This document shows, in pieces, positions 48,420 to 49,713 of a DNA stretch of 49,713 bases. The DNA lies in the NCBI GenBank assembly GCA_016191465.1, contig JACPOP010000019.1, positions 1 through 49,713 of the forward strand, read 5' to 3'. Within the stretch, counting starts at the first letter, position 1, and each line of letters opens with the position of its first letter. A program made the translations under genes and the position numbers. Source of the stretch: Chloroflexota bacterium (lineage in GTDB: Bacteria > Chloroflexota > UBA6077 > CF-72). Below the pieces are notes generated by a model that saw only the letters and a program-made list of their open reading frames with translations, did no database searches and was not told where the DNA came from.

Positions 48420-49121
48420 ATGGGCACGTACCCGACTTCTCCCCGCGCCGCGTTCCTGGCCTGGTGCCAGGCCCACGCGCCCGTCTTCACCGCCAACGCG
48501 GCCAACATCGGCCTGACGCCGGCGCAGGCCACGGCCTTCGTCAACGGCGTCACCGCCGCCGTCAACGCCGGCCTGGCGCAGGAGCAGGCCCGGCAGGACT
48601 ACCGCGTCGCCACGGAAGAGACCACCGGGGCCTTCACCGACCTGCGCGGGCTGGCGGGCGACACCGTGCGCACCATCCGCGCCTTCGCCGAGAACGCCGC
48701 CAAGCCCAGCACCGTCTACAACCTGGCGCAGATCCCCCCGCCCGCCGCGCCCAGCCCCGCGCCCCCGCCCGCGCAGCCGACCGACCTCACCGTCGAGCTC
48801 GGCGCTTCCAGCGGCGAACTGACGCTGCGCTGGAAGGCCAGCAACCCCGCGGGCACGCAGGGCACCGCGTACATCGTGCGGAGGAAACTCCCCGCCGAGG
48901 GCGCGTTCACGTTCGTGGGCGTGACCGGCGAGAAGCGGTTTGTCGATACGACGCTCTTCGCCGGGCCCGACAGCGTGCAGTACACCGTGCAGGGCCAGCG
49001 GGCCGATTCCACCGGGCCGGTCAGCGAGGTCTTCACCGTCAACTTCGGGCGCCTGCCCGGCGGCGGGCTCACGGCCAGCGTGCAGGAGAGCCGGACGCGG
49101 CAGCCCACGCTCGCGGCGTGA
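48420..49121 (+). CDS. FN3-like family protein, intact member
   Basis: 233 residues from ATG 48420, with AAGGA nine bases upstream. N-terminal helices (SPRAAFLAWCQAHAPVFTANAANIGLTPAQATAFVNGVTAAVNAGLAQEQARQDY, FTDLRGLAGDTVRTIRAFAENAAKP), then a Pro/Ala linker and a fibronectin-III-like domain (LTVELGASSGELTLRWKASNPAGTQGTAYIVRRKL...TFVGVTGEKRFVDTTLFAGPDSVQYTVQGQRADSTGPVSEVFTVNFG). No signal peptide. It is the intact version of the pseudogene at 5020. Function unknown. As at 13101, a 21-bp array stands upstream. Confidence 0.75.
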   Translation: MGTYPTSPRAAFLAWCQAHAPVFTANAANIGLTPAQATAFVNGVTAAVNAGLAQEQARQDYRVATEETTGAFTDLRGLAGDTVRTIRAFAENAAKPSTVYNLAQIPPPAAPSPAPPPAQPTDLTVELGASSGELTLRWKASNPAGTQGTAYIVRRKLPAEGAFTFVGVTGEKRFVDTTLFAGPDSVQYTVQGQRADSTGPVSEVFTVNFGRLPGGGLTASVQESRTRQPTLAA

Positions 49122-49132
49122 CGCCCCGGCGA

Positions 49133-49207
49133 AGACGCAGGGACGCAGGGACGCAGAGACGGAGAGACGGAGAGACGGAGAGACGCAGAGACGCAGAGAC
49201 GCAGAGA
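49133..49207. repeat. 8-bp tandem repeat (GACGCAGA/GACGGAGA)
   Basis: About nine contiguous 8-bp units right after the FN3-family gene, first GACGCAGG-like, then GACGGAGA and GACGCAGA. Confidence 0.8.
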
Positions 49208-49307
49208 AGACGGCCCCGGTTCAGCCCCATCCCCCCACGCGAGGGAGAGGGGTGCGCCGGGGCCGGTTTCCTGCGCCGAATGAGGTCGGGATTGGCGGCG
49301 ATGGCGG

Positions 49308-49380
49308 GCGTGGGGGGGTCGTGGGGGGGTCGTGGGGGGTCGTGGGGGGGCGTGGCGGTGGGCGTGGGGGGCGTGGGGGG
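49308..49380. repeat. G-run tandem repeat, quadruplex-prone
   Basis: Repeated GTGGGGGGGTC and CGTGGGGGG units on the plus strand, with at least six runs of four or more G within 70 bp. Just upstream of promoter copy 4. Confidence 0.65.
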
Positions 49381-49383
49381 CGA

Positions 49384-49430
49384 TTGGGGAAGTTTCCGCG
49401 TAGTGGCCGGGCCGGCCCGCGCGCCATGAT
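49384..49430 (+). promoter_or_regulatory. Bipartite promoter-like element, copy 4
   Basis: TTGGGGAAGTTTCCGC, 25 nt, CATGAT as -10 box; start codon of the DUF2934 gene 24 bp later, with AAAGGAG between. Confidence 0.65.
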
Positions 49431-49453
49431 GCGCTCATCGAAAGGAGCGCGCC

Positions 49454-49582
49454 ATGAACACCTTGACCGCATCGAGCAGGAAGGGCGGACCGGCGAGGGG
49501 CGGCGCGGGGCGCTACGTCACGCGCGACCGCATCCGCGCCCGCGCGTACGAGATCTTCGCGGCCCGCAGCGCGAGCGGGTGA
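49454..49582 (+). pseudogene. DUF2934 gene, cut by transposase fragment
   Basis: 42 residues: basic start, then YVTRDRIRARAYEIFAARSASG and a stop. The domain normally continues with a DWLRAExEL helix (compare 38103), which is absent. At about 49579 the sequence changes to transposase coding DNA, so the stop codon is probably created by the junction. Promoter element and AAAGGAG are intact upstream. Confidence 0.7.
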
Positions 49583-49713
49583 AGATGCAGCGGCTGTTTG
49601 CCCGGCGGGCGGGCCGGGCGCTGCTGCGGGCGCGGGCGGGGATCGAGCGGGTCTTTGCCTGGATGAGCAACACCTGCTGCGGCCTCAAGCCCTTGCCCGG
49701 ATGGGTCAGGGGC
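49579..49713 (+). pseudogene. DDE transposase C-terminal fragment (partial at edge)
   Basis: Frame reads LFARRAGRALLRARAGIERVFAWMSNTCCGLKPLPGWVRG and runs off the window. RxxIERVFAWM holds the third acidic residue (Glu) of the DDE triad in IS5-like transposases, followed by the usual LPGW-type end. The upstream part with the first two Asp is missing, so this is a remnant. No terminal inverted repeat is visible inside the window. Confidence 0.65.

Noticed and set aside
1-49713. tRNA, rRNA or known riboswitch
   Set aside because: No cloverleaf, rRNA signature or conserved riboswitch core was noticed by reading; a covariance-model scan would be needed to be certain.

Overview
This is a GC-rich (by eye about two-thirds G+C) stretch of a bacterial genome. 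The best fit is an uncultured Planctomycetota, probably Phycisphaerae. That rests on the DUF2924 + large serine recombinase neighbourhood, the fibronectin-III-like family with short N-terminal helices, DUF2934 genes, and dense REP-like palindromes of the CGCCCCGGAGGGGCG type. The lineage call is inference; there is no rRNA or other marker gene here.

Layout. Positions 1-4025 are a recombination mosaic: an edge fragment, a small-ORF/DUF2924/serine-recombinase trio whose recombinase is cut at about 2100, two minus-strand unknown genes, then a second small-ORF/DUF2924 set that is also cut. From 4034 to 19058 (minus strand) lies a copper/silver-type efflux operon: Cys-rich secreted protein, TolC lipoprotein, CusB adaptor, CusA pump, and further down a secreted TRASH-like metal protein. 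This operon is interrupted by two kinds of inserted material: a RAYT transposase with REP hairpins and a decayed FN3 pseudogene (4975-6900), and a 3.6-kb block between cusB and cusA (11252-14890). The block carries two small two-gene cassettes (caspase-like protease + zinc ribbon; IF2N-like protein + zinc ribbon), each bracketed by an inverted pair of the same three-hairpin repeat (R).

From 19723 to 31844 (plus strand) lies a second heavy-metal set: a Cys/His-rich protein, an RND adaptor and a second HME-RND pump, a divergent outer-membrane protein/MntR-type repressor pair, two secreted metal-binding proteins, a second TolC lipoprotein and a CopZ-like HMA protein. A FixL-like kinase and LuxR-type regulator (32018-34410, minus) follow. 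Diverging from them is a long chain of tightly packed plus-strand genes (34571-45889): a Cys-rich HMA variant, a PD-(D/E)XK-like unknown, secreted FN3 and small proteins, DUF2934, a Met-rich Spy/CpxP-like protein, a CBM48-like protein, an HD-GYP protein, and a redox chain (membrane-tethered FAD/NAD reductase fused to a 2Fe-2S ferredoxin, a cytochrome-b-like membrane protein and a seven-heme cytochrome), then a small membrane protein and a methyltransferase.

The right end has a DUF262 + HEPN (R-x4-H) defence-type pair, an FN3-family gene, short tandem repeats, and a DUF2934 gene cut by a transposase fragment at the window edge.

Patterns that cross gene boundaries are the most novel part. (1) R elements occur six times as three inverted pairs, two with cargo and one empty. 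(2) Degenerate arrays with a strict 21-bp period abut R or a second repeat (E), mostly on the same side. (3) A bipartite promoter-like element (TTGGGGAAgtTTCCGC, 24-nt spacer, CATAAT-like box) recurs four times upstream of small genes. Taken together the window reads as a metal-stress island that has repeatedly been remodelled by small non-autonomous elements.
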